36,244 bases of DNA, taken from Microvirga sp. Mcv34 (lineage in GTDB: Bacteria > Pseudomonadota > Alphaproteobacteria > Rhizobiales > Beijerinckiaceae). The stretch is from assembly GCF_024519725.1 (NCBI RefSeq), contig NZ_JALJRK010000052.1, positions 1-36,244 on the forward strand, in the 5' to 3' direction. Position numbers and translations under genes: made by a program. Below the pieces are notes generated by a model that worked only from the letters and a program-made list of their open reading frames with translations, was not told where the DNA came from and made no database searches. Below are positions 23,407 through 30,834 of the stretch, piece after piece (position 1 is the first letter of the stretch; each line of letters opens with the position of its first letter).

Positions 23407-24416
23407 CCCGCCCACAGGCCGTGGAGGAGGCTTACGCCCAGGACCAGCACGAAGGCGGCGGCCAGGAGCTCGAGGCCCGCGATGGCGATGGCTCCCGAGG
23501 CTCCCCGCCCGCCGGCGACCCGCAGGGCCATGGCCTTGAAGAAGACCGCGAGCGCCGCGATGGCCCCGGTGGTCAGCGCCGTACCGAGCGCCATGGCGAA
23601 GGTCGCCGCGATGCCGGCCGCGAAGAGGCCCTGCGACAGAGCGAAGACCAGGACGATGAGGGCACCCGCGCAGGGCCGGATGCCGGCGGCGATCGCTACG
23701 CCGGCCATGTCGCGCCAGCGGGTCAGGCGGCTGAGCTCCTGCGGAGGCGGCATGTGGACGTGGTCGCAATCCTCCTGCACGGGGGCATAGGGGTTGCGGC
23801 CGAGCGCCATGACGCCCAGCACCTTGCCGGCCTTGCGCCAGGTGATGACGGCGCCGAGCAGGGCCACGGCAATGAAGCTTGCCACCTCGACGTTCATGGC
23901 GAGCTTGTTCATGGTGGAGGCGGTCGCCCGCAGCGCGAGGTTCACGATGGACACGATGCCGATGGCAACCAGCGCCTGCACGAGGGCGGCGGCCAGGCTC
24001 AGGGCGAAACCCTTCCGCAAGGCCTTGTCGTCAGCCACGAGATAGGCCGAGATCACGCCCTTGCCGTGTCCCGGACCCGCCGCATGGAAGACCCCATAGG
24101 CGAAGCCGACGAGCAGGAGGGAGGAGAGGGCGGAGCCGTCCTCCTTCATGGCGCGGACGCCGGCTTGCAGGCTGCCGTAGAATCCGGATTGCACGGACAG
24201 GATCCAGGCGCCGATGCTGCCCGATGGGGTCGCCTCCCGCAGGCCCATGCCGAAGGGATTGCGTGGTGGCGGCTTGCCGACCGGGCCGAGCCACAGGCCG
24301 ATCAGCCCCATAGCGAGGGCGACAGTCGCGACAGCCGCGAGCATCACGCCGACCCGTCGCGCGAGCGGCATCCGGCCCGGGCGCGAAAGGGCAGGGGCGT
24401 CGGACGTCAGGGACAT
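23403..24416 (-). CDS. NicO-family nickel/cobalt transporter
   Basis: This 337-aa inner-membrane protein has about seven hydrophobic segments. The signature FHAAGPGHGKGVISAYLVAD (the H-x4-G-H-G-K motif of RcnA/NicO proteins) lies at about residue 110, and GIRPCAGALIVLVFALSQG forms the second conserved block. A cytoplasm- or periplasm-facing loop carries DCDHVHMPPP, which may bind metal. Family members export or import Ni and Co. The ATG at 24416 overlaps the end of the DUF1007 gene by 10 bases, so the pair is translated together. The frame upstream of 24416 is a shadow of the DUF1007 gene. Confidence 0.9.
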   Translation of the reverse strand: MSLTSDAPALSRPGRMPLARRVGVMLAAVATVALAMGLIGLWLGPVGKPPPRNPFGMGLREATPSGSIGAWILSVQSGFYGSLQAGVRAMKEDGSALSSLLLVGFAYGVFHAAGPGHGKGVISAYLVADDKALRKGFALSLAAALVQALVAIGIVSIVNLALRATASTMNKLAMNVEVASFIAVALLGAVITWRKAGKVLGVMALGRNPYAPVQEDCDHVHMPPPQELSRLTRWRDMAGVAIAAGIRPCAGALIVLVFALSQGLFAAGIAATFAMALGTALTTGAIAALAVFFKAMALRVAGGRGASGAIAIAGLELLAAAFVLVLGVSLLHGLWAG

Positions 24417-25048
24417 GCGACGATGGCCCTGTTGGAATATTCGATTCCGATGTCCTGAGGCTGGATGGCCCCCTCGTTCTGCAGGATCTGCTGCATGCTG
24501 GCATCGAGCGGCTTTGCCTTGGCGATGCTCGTCACGCAGCCCTGGGGGGCATTGGCGAGCGAAATGGCCGCCTGGCCCTCGGACAGGCTGAAATAGACGA
24601 AGAAGGTCGGATCCTCGATCTCGATGGACACAGCTCCCGAGGGCGCTGCAGGGGTCTTGAGTGGCAGGAAGAACGACATGGCGACCTGGTTCTTCTCCAT
24701 GCTCATCCGAGCCTCGCGCGGCTGGTCGAAGCCTTGCTGCTTCCCACGGGCCTTGAGCACGGTGAAATAGTCGAACTCGTTCAGGGAGCCGGCATTCTCG
24801 TCCGCCAGTTCCTGAAGCTCTTCCGGCGTCAACTTGCCGTCGTTGTCCTTGTCGAGCCCCTGGGTGACATAAGCCGTATAGGCCTCGTCGAAGGTCCAGT
24901 GATGGCGCACGCCCGTCACCTTGCCGTCGGGTGCGAAGATGATCTCCGCCTTGGCCGTCACCCACACATGGGGATGCGCCAGGGCTGGCGAGGCCAGGCC
25001 CATGCTCAAGGCCGCCAGGGCCGATATCAGTCCGAGATGGCGTGTCAT
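24407..25048 (-). CDS. DUF1007-family periplasmic protein with an EF-hand loop
   Basis: This 213-aa exported protein has a signal peptide (residues ~1-24, ending SPALA) and the mature N-terminus HPHVWVTAKAEIIF, the DUF1007 hallmark. Residues 66-77 (DKDNDGKLTPEE) form a canonical 12-residue EF-hand calcium-binding loop. DUF1007 proteins are commonly encoded beside NicO-type Ni/Co transporters and probably assist metal handling in the periplasm. ATG 25048 is preferred; the huge open frame upstream is antisense to the oxidoreductase gene. It is the first gene of a two-gene unit with NicO and diverges from the oxidoreductase across 195 bases that hold an operator-like inverted repeat. Confidence 0.9.
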   Translation of the reverse strand: MTRHLGLISALAALSMGLASPALAHPHVWVTAKAEIIFAPDGKVTGVRHHWTFDEAYTAYVTQGLDKDNDGKLTPEELQELADENAGSLNEFDYFTVLKARGKQQGFDQPREARMSMEKNQVAMSFFLPLKTPAAPSGAVSIEIEDPTFFVYFSLSEGQAAISLANAPQGCVTSIAKAKPLDASMQQILQNEGAIQPQDIGIEYSNRAIVACP

Positions 25049-25144
25049 GCGTCGACCCTGAAATGGCGATGTCCGGCCGAGGCCGGGACCTTGGAAGCGA
25101 TATGGGGGTTTCGTGGTTAACAGAGGCGAAACGAGGGCGCTCGA

Positions 25145-25184
25145 TTGACGGCCTCCGGAAGATATGTCAGCATTACTGACATAT
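25145..25184. promoter_or_regulatory. Inverted repeat in a divergent promoter region
   Basis: atatgtcag (25162-25170), catta, ctgacatat (25176-25184) form perfect 9-base arms, a size suited to a dimeric repressor or activator. A TTGACG hexamer at 25145-25150 would be a -35 box toward the oxidoreductase, placing the repeat over the spacer and -10 region. It could equally serve the DUF1007-NicO unit. The regulator is unknown. Confidence 0.5.
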
Positions 25185-25243
25185 TCACAAAAAAGACCGG
25201 AACACCGGCAGCGGAGCAAGAAGCTCCAGGAGGATAACGGGTA

Positions 25244-28200
25244 ATGGCCGACGGTCATGGTGCGCTCCGCAACGTAACGCTCGACGACAAGTACGATCTG
25301 TCCAAGGATCACGTTTTTATTACCGGCACGCAGGCGGTCATCCGCATGCTGCTCATGCAGCGCGAGCGGGATCGACTGGCGGGCCTCAGCACGGCGGGTT
25401 TCGTGTCCGGCTATCGCGGCTCGCCTATCGGTGGCCTCGACCAGAATCTCTGGCGCGCCCGGAAGTGGTTGGAGGCCTCCAACATCGTCTTCCAGCCTGG
25501 CCTCAACGAGGAGCTCGCGGCCACCGCCGTCTGGGGCACTCAGCAGGCCGAGATCCGGGGCGACGGCAAATATGATGGTGTCTTCGGCCTCTGGTACGGC
25601 AAGGGCCCCGGCGTCGATCGCTCCGGCGACGTGTTCCGCCATGCCAACATGGCCGGCTCTTCGAGGCATGGCGGCGTGCTTGCCCTGATGGGCGACGACC
25701 ACACGGCGGAATCCTCCACCGTCGCGCATCAGTCCGAATTCCATTTCGTCGACGTAATGATCCCGATCCTGAACCCGGCGGGCGTTCAGGAAATCCTCGA
25801 TTACGGCCTCTACGGCTATGCCATGAGCCGCTTCTGCGGCACCTGGGTGGCGTTCAAGTGCGTGAAGGACAACATCGAGTCGACCGCTTCCGTCGATGCC
25901 TCGCTCGACCGGGTGAAGATCGTCATTCCGGACGATTTCACCATGCCGACCGGCGGTCTGAACATCCGCAACCGCGACGGCGTGCTCGACCAGGAGGCGC
26001 GGCTTCAGGATTTCAAGCGCGACGCCATGCTGGCGTTTGTCCGCGCCAACAACCTCAACCGCATCGTCCTCTCCGGCGGCCGCAATGCGAAGATCGGCAT
26101 CATCACCGTCGGCAAGTCCTATCTCGACGTGCGCCAGGCCCTCGACGAGCTGGGCCTCGACGAGGTGAAGGCGAACGACATGGGACTTCGCCTCTACAAG
26201 GTCGCGTGTCCCTGGCCACTCTCGCAAGCCGAACTCATGGATTTCGCGCGCGGGCTCGACAAGGTCATCGTCGTCGAGGAGAAGCGCTCCCTCATCGAGG
26301 TGCAGCTGCGCGAGGAGCTTTACGGCACCGCCAACCAGCCGCTCTGCATCGGCAAGAAGGACGAGGAAGGCCGCTGGCTGTTCCCTGTGAAGGGCGCGCT
26401 CGATCCCAACGACATCGCCATCGTCATCGGCGAGCGGCTGCTCGCCTATCACAACAACGACGACCTGCGCGGGCGCGTGGCGCGGCTTCGCCATGCGCAG
26501 GAGGTGCTGACGACGACCGGCGACGTGGCCACCCGCGTGCCGCATTTCTGCTCGGGCTGCCCGCACAATACCTCTACGAAGGTGCCGGACGGCATGCGCG
26601 CCTATGCGGGCATCGGCTGCCACTACATGGTGCAGTGGATGGACCGCTCCACCGAGGGCTTCACCCAGATGGGCGGCGAGGGCGCGAACTGGATCGGCGA
26701 GGCGCCGTTTTCCAAGCGCGGCCATGTGTTCCAGAACCTGGGCGACGGCACCTACAACCATTCGGGCGTCCTAGCCTTGCGCTGGGCGATCCACACCAAG
26801 ACCAACGTCACCTACAAGATCCTCTTCAACGACGCGGTCGCCATGACCGGCGGGCAGAAGCACGAGGGCGGGCTTACCGTCGACATGATCGCCCGTCAGG
26901 TGCGCGAGGAGGGCGTGGATCGCATCGCCCTCGTGACCGACGAGCCGCACAAATACCCGAAGGATATCCGCTGGCCGGCCGGCATGACGATCCATCACCG
27001 CAGCGAGCTCGATGCGGTGCAGCGCCAGCTCGCGGAGGTCTCCGGCGTGACGGTGATGATCTACGATCAGACCTGCGCGTCCGAGAAGCGCCGCCGCCGC
27101 AAGCGCGGCGAGTTCCCCGATCCGGACAAGCGCGTGATCATCAACGATCTCGTCTGCGAGGCCTGCGGCGATTGCTCGGTGCAGTCGAACTGCGTCGCCG
27201 TGCAGCCGGTCGAGACCGAGTTCGGCCGTAAGCGCCAGATCGACCAGTCGAACTGCAACAAGGACTTCTCCTGCGTCCAGGGCTTCTGCCCGTCCTTCGT
27301 GACGGTGCACGGCGCCAAGATCAGGAAGGCCGTTCCCGAGACGGTGTCGACGGACGGCATGGCGTTCAAGCCGCTGCCCGACCCGGCGATCCCGGCCATC
27401 GACCGCACCTTCAACGTGATCGTCACGGGTATCGGCGGCACGGGCGTCGTGACCATCGGGGCGATCCTCGGCATGGCGGCGCATCTCGAAGGCAAAGGCC
27501 TCGGCATGATCGACATGGCGGGCCTCGCCCAGAAGGGCGGTGCGGTCTACAGCCATGTGCGGCTCGCCAACAACCAGGACGACATCCATGCCATTCGCGT
27601 GAGCGCGGAATCGGCCCATCTCGTGCTCGGCTGCGATCTCGTGGTCACGGGAACAAAGAAGGTGCTGGCCTCCGTGAAGGAGGGGCAGACCGCCCTCGTG
27701 GTGAACACGGCGGAGGTCATGCCGGGCGAGTTCACCCGCAATGCCGATTTCTCGCTTCCGACCGAGCGCCTGAAGCGCGCGATCAAGTTGGCGGCGGGCC
27801 AGGACGGCGTGTCCTTCGTCGACGCGACGGCGATTGCCACGGCGCTTCTCGGCAATGCGATCGCGGCCAACATGTTCATGCTGGGCTATGCCTACCAGGC
27901 CGGTCGCGTTCCGCTCTCCGGGGCCGCCATCGAGAAGGCGATCGAGCTCAACGGCGAGGCGGTGAAGATGAACCTCGCCGCCTTCACCTGGGGCCGCCGC
28001 GCGGCGGCCGAGCCCGAGCTGATCGCCGCCATGATGAGCGAGCTGAAGGCGCCGACGGAATCGCGCAAGATCTCCGAGACTCTGGACGAGGTGATCGCGC
28101 GGCGTGTTGCGTTCCTCTCGGATTACCAGAGCAAGCGCTACGGCCGCCGTTACCAGGGCCGCGTCGAGCGTGTCCGCGCCGCGGAAGACAAAGCCGTGCC

Positions 28201-28744
28201 GGGCTCGACCACGCTCACGGACGCGGTGGCGCGTTCGCTGTTCAAGCTCATGGCCTACAAGGACGAGTACGAGGTGGCGCGTCTCTACACGAACGGCCAT
28301 TTCGAGAAACAGGTCGGGTCAGCCTTCGAGGGCGAGAACCTGCGCTACGAATTCCACCTCGCGCCGCCGCTGCTCGCCCGGAAGGACCCTGTGACTGGCG
28401 TTCCGAAGAAGATGAGCTTCGGGCCGTGGATGATGAAGGCCTTCCGCGTTCTCGCCGGCCTGAAACCGCTGCGCGGCACGCCGCTCGACGTCTTCGGCTA
28501 CACCCACGAGCGCCGCACCGAGCGCCAGCTCATCCGCGAATTCGAAGGACGCATCGAGGAGATCGTCGCGAAGCTCAATGGCGACAACCATGCGGCGGCG
28601 GTGGGCCTTGCCGCCCTTCCTCAGAAGATCCGTGGCTTCGGTCATATCAAGGAGCGGAACCTGAAAGCTGCGAAAGCGGAGGAGGCGGATCTTCTCGCCA
28701 GGTTCCGTGCCGGGCCGCAGCCGATGGCGGCTGCGGCGGAGTAA
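25244..28744 (+). CDS. Indolepyruvate:ferredoxin oxidoreductase, single-chain (IorA-IorB fusion)
   Basis: This 1166-aa cytoplasmic enzyme oxidatively decarboxylates aryl- or branched 2-oxo acids to acyl-CoA with ferredoxin as electron acceptor, using thiamine diphosphate. Order: N-terminal pyrimidine-binding-like domain (FVSGYRGSPIGGLDQ), central TPP domain (CSGCPHNTSTKVPDG, GIGCHYMVQW, FQNLGDGTYNHSG, ILFNDAVAMTGGQKHEGG), Cys-rich segment CEACGDCSVQSNC (Cys638, 641, 644, 650) with CNKDFSCVQGFCP for Fe-S binding, then the gamma-type domain (TGIGGTGVVTIGAIL, MAGLAQKGGAVYSHVRL) and a C-terminal tail conserved in proteobacterial fusions. AGGAGG lies 9 bases before the ATG. It converges on an aminotransferase that can supply its 2-oxo acid substrates. 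Confidence 0.95.
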   Translation: MADGHGALRNVTLDDKYDLSKDHVFITGTQAVIRMLLMQRERDRLAGLSTAGFVSGYRGSPIGGLDQNLWRARKWLEASNIVFQPGLNEELAATAVWGTQQAEIRGDGKYDGVFGLWYGKGPGVDRSGDVFRHANMAGSSRHGGVLALMGDDHTAESSTVAHQSEFHFVDVMIPILNPAGVQEILDYGLYGYAMSRFCGTWVAFKCVKDNIESTASVDASLDRVKIVIPDDFTMPTGGLNIRNRDGVLDQEARLQDFKRDAMLAFVRANNLNRIVLSGGRNAKIGIITVGKSYLDVRQALDELGLDEVKANDMGLRLYKVACPWPLSQAELMDFARGLDKVIVVEEKRSLIEVQLREELYGTANQPLCIGKKDEEGRWLFPVKGALDPNDIAIVIGERLLAYHNNDDLRGRVARLRHAQEVLTTTGDVATRVPHFCSGCPHNTSTKVPDGMRAYAGIGCHYMVQWMDRSTEGFTQMGGEGANWIGEAPFSKRGHVFQNLGDGTYNHSGVLALRWAIHTKTNVTYKILFNDAVAMTGGQKHEGGLTVDMIARQVREEGVDRIALVTDEPHKYPKDIRWPAGMTIHHRSELDAVQRQLAEVSGVTVMIYDQTCASEKRRRRKRGEFPDPDKRVIINDLVCEACGDCSVQSNCVAVQPVETEFGRKRQIDQSNCNKDFSCVQGFCPSFVTVHGAKIRKAVPETVSTDGMAFKPLPDPAIPAIDRTFNVIVTGIGGTGVVTIGAILGMAAHLEGKGLGMIDMAGLAQKGGAVYSHVRLANNQDDIHAIRVSAESAHLVLGCDLVVTGTKKVLASVKEGQTALVVNTAEVMPGEFTRNADFSLPTERLKRAIKLAAGQDGVSFVDATAIATALLGNAIAANMFMLGYAYQAGRVPLSGAAIEKAIELNGEAVKMNLAAFTWGRRAAAEPELIAAMMSELKAPTESRKISETLDEVIARRVAFLSDYQSKRYGRRYQGRVERVRAAEDKAVPGSTTLTDAVARSLFKLMAYKDEYEVARLYTNGHFEKQVGSAFEGENLRYEFHLAPPLLARKDPVTGVPKKMSFGPWMMKAFRVLAGLKPLRGTPLDVFGYTHERRTERQLIREFEGRIEEIVAKLNGDNHAAAVGLAALPQKIRGFGHIKERNLKAAKAEEADLLARFRAGPQPMAAAAE

Positions 28745-28761
28745 TAGGCTACTACGTCATC

Positions 28762-28795
28762 GTCATCCCGGATCGGCTCCGCCGTCCGGGATGAC
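28762..28795. repeat. Hairpin repeat between convergent genes
   Basis: gtcatcccgga (28762-28772) and tccgggatgac (28785-28795) are perfect 11-base arms around 12 bases that can pair further (cgg/ccg). The arms share gtcatccc with the repeat at 13043-13149. It lies 17 bases after the oxidoreductase stop and may double as a bidirectional terminator. Confidence 0.7.
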
Positions 28796-28814
28796 CGCTT
28801 TATGAGGATGGGTC

Positions 28815-30020
28815 TTAACCCCGCGCTTGAAAAGCCTCAACGAAGCTCTTCGCCACCTTGGGCACGTTCGTCTCGTTCAGCCCCGCCACGCACATGCGGC
28901 CGGACCCGACGAGATAGACGCCGTCCCGCTCGCGCATGGTATCGACCTGCTGGGCGCTCAAGCCCGTGTAGCTGAACATGCCGCGCTGATTGAGCAGGAA
29001 GCTCACGTCGATCTCGTTCGACAGCGCACGGATGTGCTCGGCGAGCAGCTTGCGCATGGAATCCATGCGATTGCGCATGGTCTCGACCTCACCGGCCCAT
29101 TGGGCGCGCAGCTCGTCGCTGCCGAGCACGGTCGCCACGAGAAGGCCGCCCGTCATCGGCGGGCTCGAATAGCTGCGGCGCACGGCGAGCTTCAGCTGGC
29201 CGAGCACGCGCTCGGCCTCGTCCGCGTCGCGGCAGACAACGCTCAGGCCGCCGCAGCGCTCGCCGTAGAGCGAGAAGTTCTTCGAGAAGGAATTGGCCAC
29301 GAGGCAGCTCGCGCGCTCGGCATAGCGGCGCACGAAGGCGGCATCCTCGTCGAGGCTGGTGCCGAAGCCCTGATAGGCCATGTCGAACACGACGATGTGG
29401 CGCTTGGCGATGAGCACGTCGGTAACGGCTGCCTGCTGACGCTCGTCGAGATCGACGCCGGTCGGGTTGTGACAGACGGGCTGGAGCACCACGATGGAAC
29501 CGTTCTCGGCCGCTTCGAGCGCCTTGACCATGCCGTCGAAATCTACCGAGCGGTTGGCGCGATCCCAATAGGGATATGTCGTGGTTTTGAAGCCCGCCCG
29601 CTGGAACAAGCCATGGTGGTTGTCCCAGGTCGGGTCGCTGACCAGCACCGTGCGGCCGGGAGTGTGCTTCGCGAGGAAGTCGGCCGCGATGCCGACCGCG
29701 CCCGTGCCGCCGAGAGTCTGGATCGTGGCGATGCGCTTCTCGGCCCGGGCCGGATGGCTGTCGCCGAACACGAGCTTCTGCACGCCCTCGCGATAGCCCG
29801 CATGGCCTTCCATGGGCAGGTAGGGCCGCTCCGCGAAGCCGGCCCGCTCATAGGCCGTCCTGACCGCGCCTAGGACCGGGATGCGGCCCTTCTCGTCGGT
29901 GTAGACGCCGATGCTGAGATTGACCTTCTCGGTCCGGGGATCGGCCTTGAAGGCGTCGTTGAGGGAAAGGATCGGGTCGCCCGCGAAGGCTTCGACCTGT
30001 CCGAAGAGGGATTCCGTCAT
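28815..30020 (-). CDS. Aromatic/aspartate aminotransferase (class I, AspC/TyrB type)
   Basis: This 401-aa cytoplasmic PLP enzyme shows SDPTWDNHHGLF, QPVCHNPTGVDL (the N-P-T-G motif), FDMAYQGFG and NSFSKNFSLYGERCGGL, where Lys247 forms the Schiff base. This pattern and length match E. coli AspC/TyrB (Iα aminotransferases), which swap amino groups between aspartate or aromatic amino acids and 2-oxoglutarate. The choice between aspartate and aromatic substrates cannot be settled; the adjacent arylpyruvate oxidoreductase favours aromatic substrates. ATG 30020 begins MTESLFGQVEAFAGDPIL, the usual family start; the frame continues 14 codons upstream. Confidence 0.93.
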   Translation of the reverse strand: MTESLFGQVEAFAGDPILSLNDAFKADPRTEKVNLSIGVYTDEKGRIPVLGAVRTAYERAGFAERPYLPMEGHAGYREGVQKLVFGDSHPARAEKRIATIQTLGGTGAVGIAADFLAKHTPGRTVLVSDPTWDNHHGLFQRAGFKTTTYPYWDRANRSVDFDGMVKALEAAENGSIVVLQPVCHNPTGVDLDERQQAAVTDVLIAKRHIVVFDMAYQGFGTSLDEDAAFVRRYAERASCLVANSFSKNFSLYGERCGGLSVVCRDADEAERVLGQLKLAVRRSYSSPPMTGGLLVATVLGSDELRAQWAGEVETMRNRMDSMRKLLAEHIRALSNEIDVSFLLNQRGMFSYTGLSAQQVDTMRERDGVYLVGSGRMCVAGLNETNVPKVAKSFVEAFQARG

Positions 30021-30123
30021 GCTGATCTCCAAGCCCGCGCGGCCCTGTTCGCGCGACCGCATTCTTCGCTGCCGCGAGACCTAGCCCCGATGCAGGTCTC
30101 TCGGCAAGGATCTTTACGGAATG

Positions 30124-30834
30124 TCAGGGCTCCAGCCGCCAATCGACAGGCTCCAGCCCCTTGCCGGTAAGCCATGCATTGGCGCGGCTGAACGGGTGCG
30201 TTCCCCTGAAATCGTTGAGCCGGTTGAGCGGGGAGGGATGGCCCGCCTCGATCACGAGATGCTTCGTGCGATCCACGAGCGCGGCCCGCTTGCGGGCCGG
30301 CGCGCCCCAGAGCAGGAAGACCACGGCCGGCTGCCGCTCCGAGACGGCCGCGATCGCCTGGTCGACCAGGGCCGACCAGCCGAACTTCATATGCGCTCCC
30401 GACTGTCCAGCTTCCACCGTGAGCGACGTGTTGATGAGCAGCACGCCCTGCTTCGCCCATTTCGACAGGTCGCCCGATTTCGGCATCGGCACGCCCAAAT
30501 CCTCGGCCATCTCGGCCAGGATCGTGCGCAGGGAGGCCGGAAGCCTCCGGGAGCCGCGATAGGAGAAGGCGAGGCCATGGGAATCGCCCGGCGTCGGATA
30601 GGGATCCTGGCCGAGGATGACGACCTTCACCGTGTCGAGCGGCGTGAGGGCAAGGCTGGTGAAGACGAGGTCCGGAGGAGGGAGCACATGCGCGCCCTCG
30701 GCGATGCGAGCGTCGACCTTGGCGGCGACGTCGTCGGCGTGACCTTCCTTGAAGAAGGGCAGAGCCGTCCAGGCGCCGGATCCGGAGGCGCTCGCGCGCA
30801 GATGCGCGAGCGCCTGTGCAACGGGCCCGCTCAT
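30124..30834 (-). CDS. ung: Uracil-DNA glycosylase, family 1
   Basis: This 236-aa base-excision repair enzyme removes uracil from DNA. GQDPYP at residues 75-80 gives the water-activating Asp77; LLINTSLTVEAGQSGAH holds the uracil-specificity Asn; GHPSPLNRLNDFRGTHPFS supplies His199 and the minor-groove loop, slightly different from the usual H-P-S-P-L-S-A. Length is typical. Its ATG overlaps the TGA of the upstream phosphatase gene (atga), indicating translational coupling, an odd pairing for a DNA repair gene. About 100 bases with no clear feature separate its stop from the aminotransferase start. Confidence 0.96.
   Translation of the reverse strand: MSGPVAQALAHLRASASGSGAWTALPFFKEGHADDVAAKVDARIAEGAHVLPPPDLVFTSLALTPLDTVKVVILGQDPYPTPGDSHGLAFSYRGSRRLPASLRTILAEMAEDLGVPMPKSGDLSKWAKQGVLLINTSLTVEAGQSGAHMKFGWSALVDQAIAAVSERQPAVVFLLWGAPARKRAALVDRTKHLVIEAGHPSPLNRLNDFRGTHPFSRANAWLTGKGLEPVDWRLEP

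Noticed and set aside
24528..25030. Cobalamin or nickel riboswitch near the NicO pair
   Set aside because: The region is coding, and the 195-base leader gap shows an inverted repeat but no riboswitch-like conserved box.
25049..26761. Upstream part of a 784-aa frame that ends in the DUF1007 protein
   Set aside because: It runs antisense through the oxidoreductase gene; the signal peptide and family start lie at 25048.
26771..28300. 509-aa open frame antisense to the oxidoreductase
   Set aside because: The sense frame has the conserved oxidoreductase domains; the antisense has low-complexity composition.
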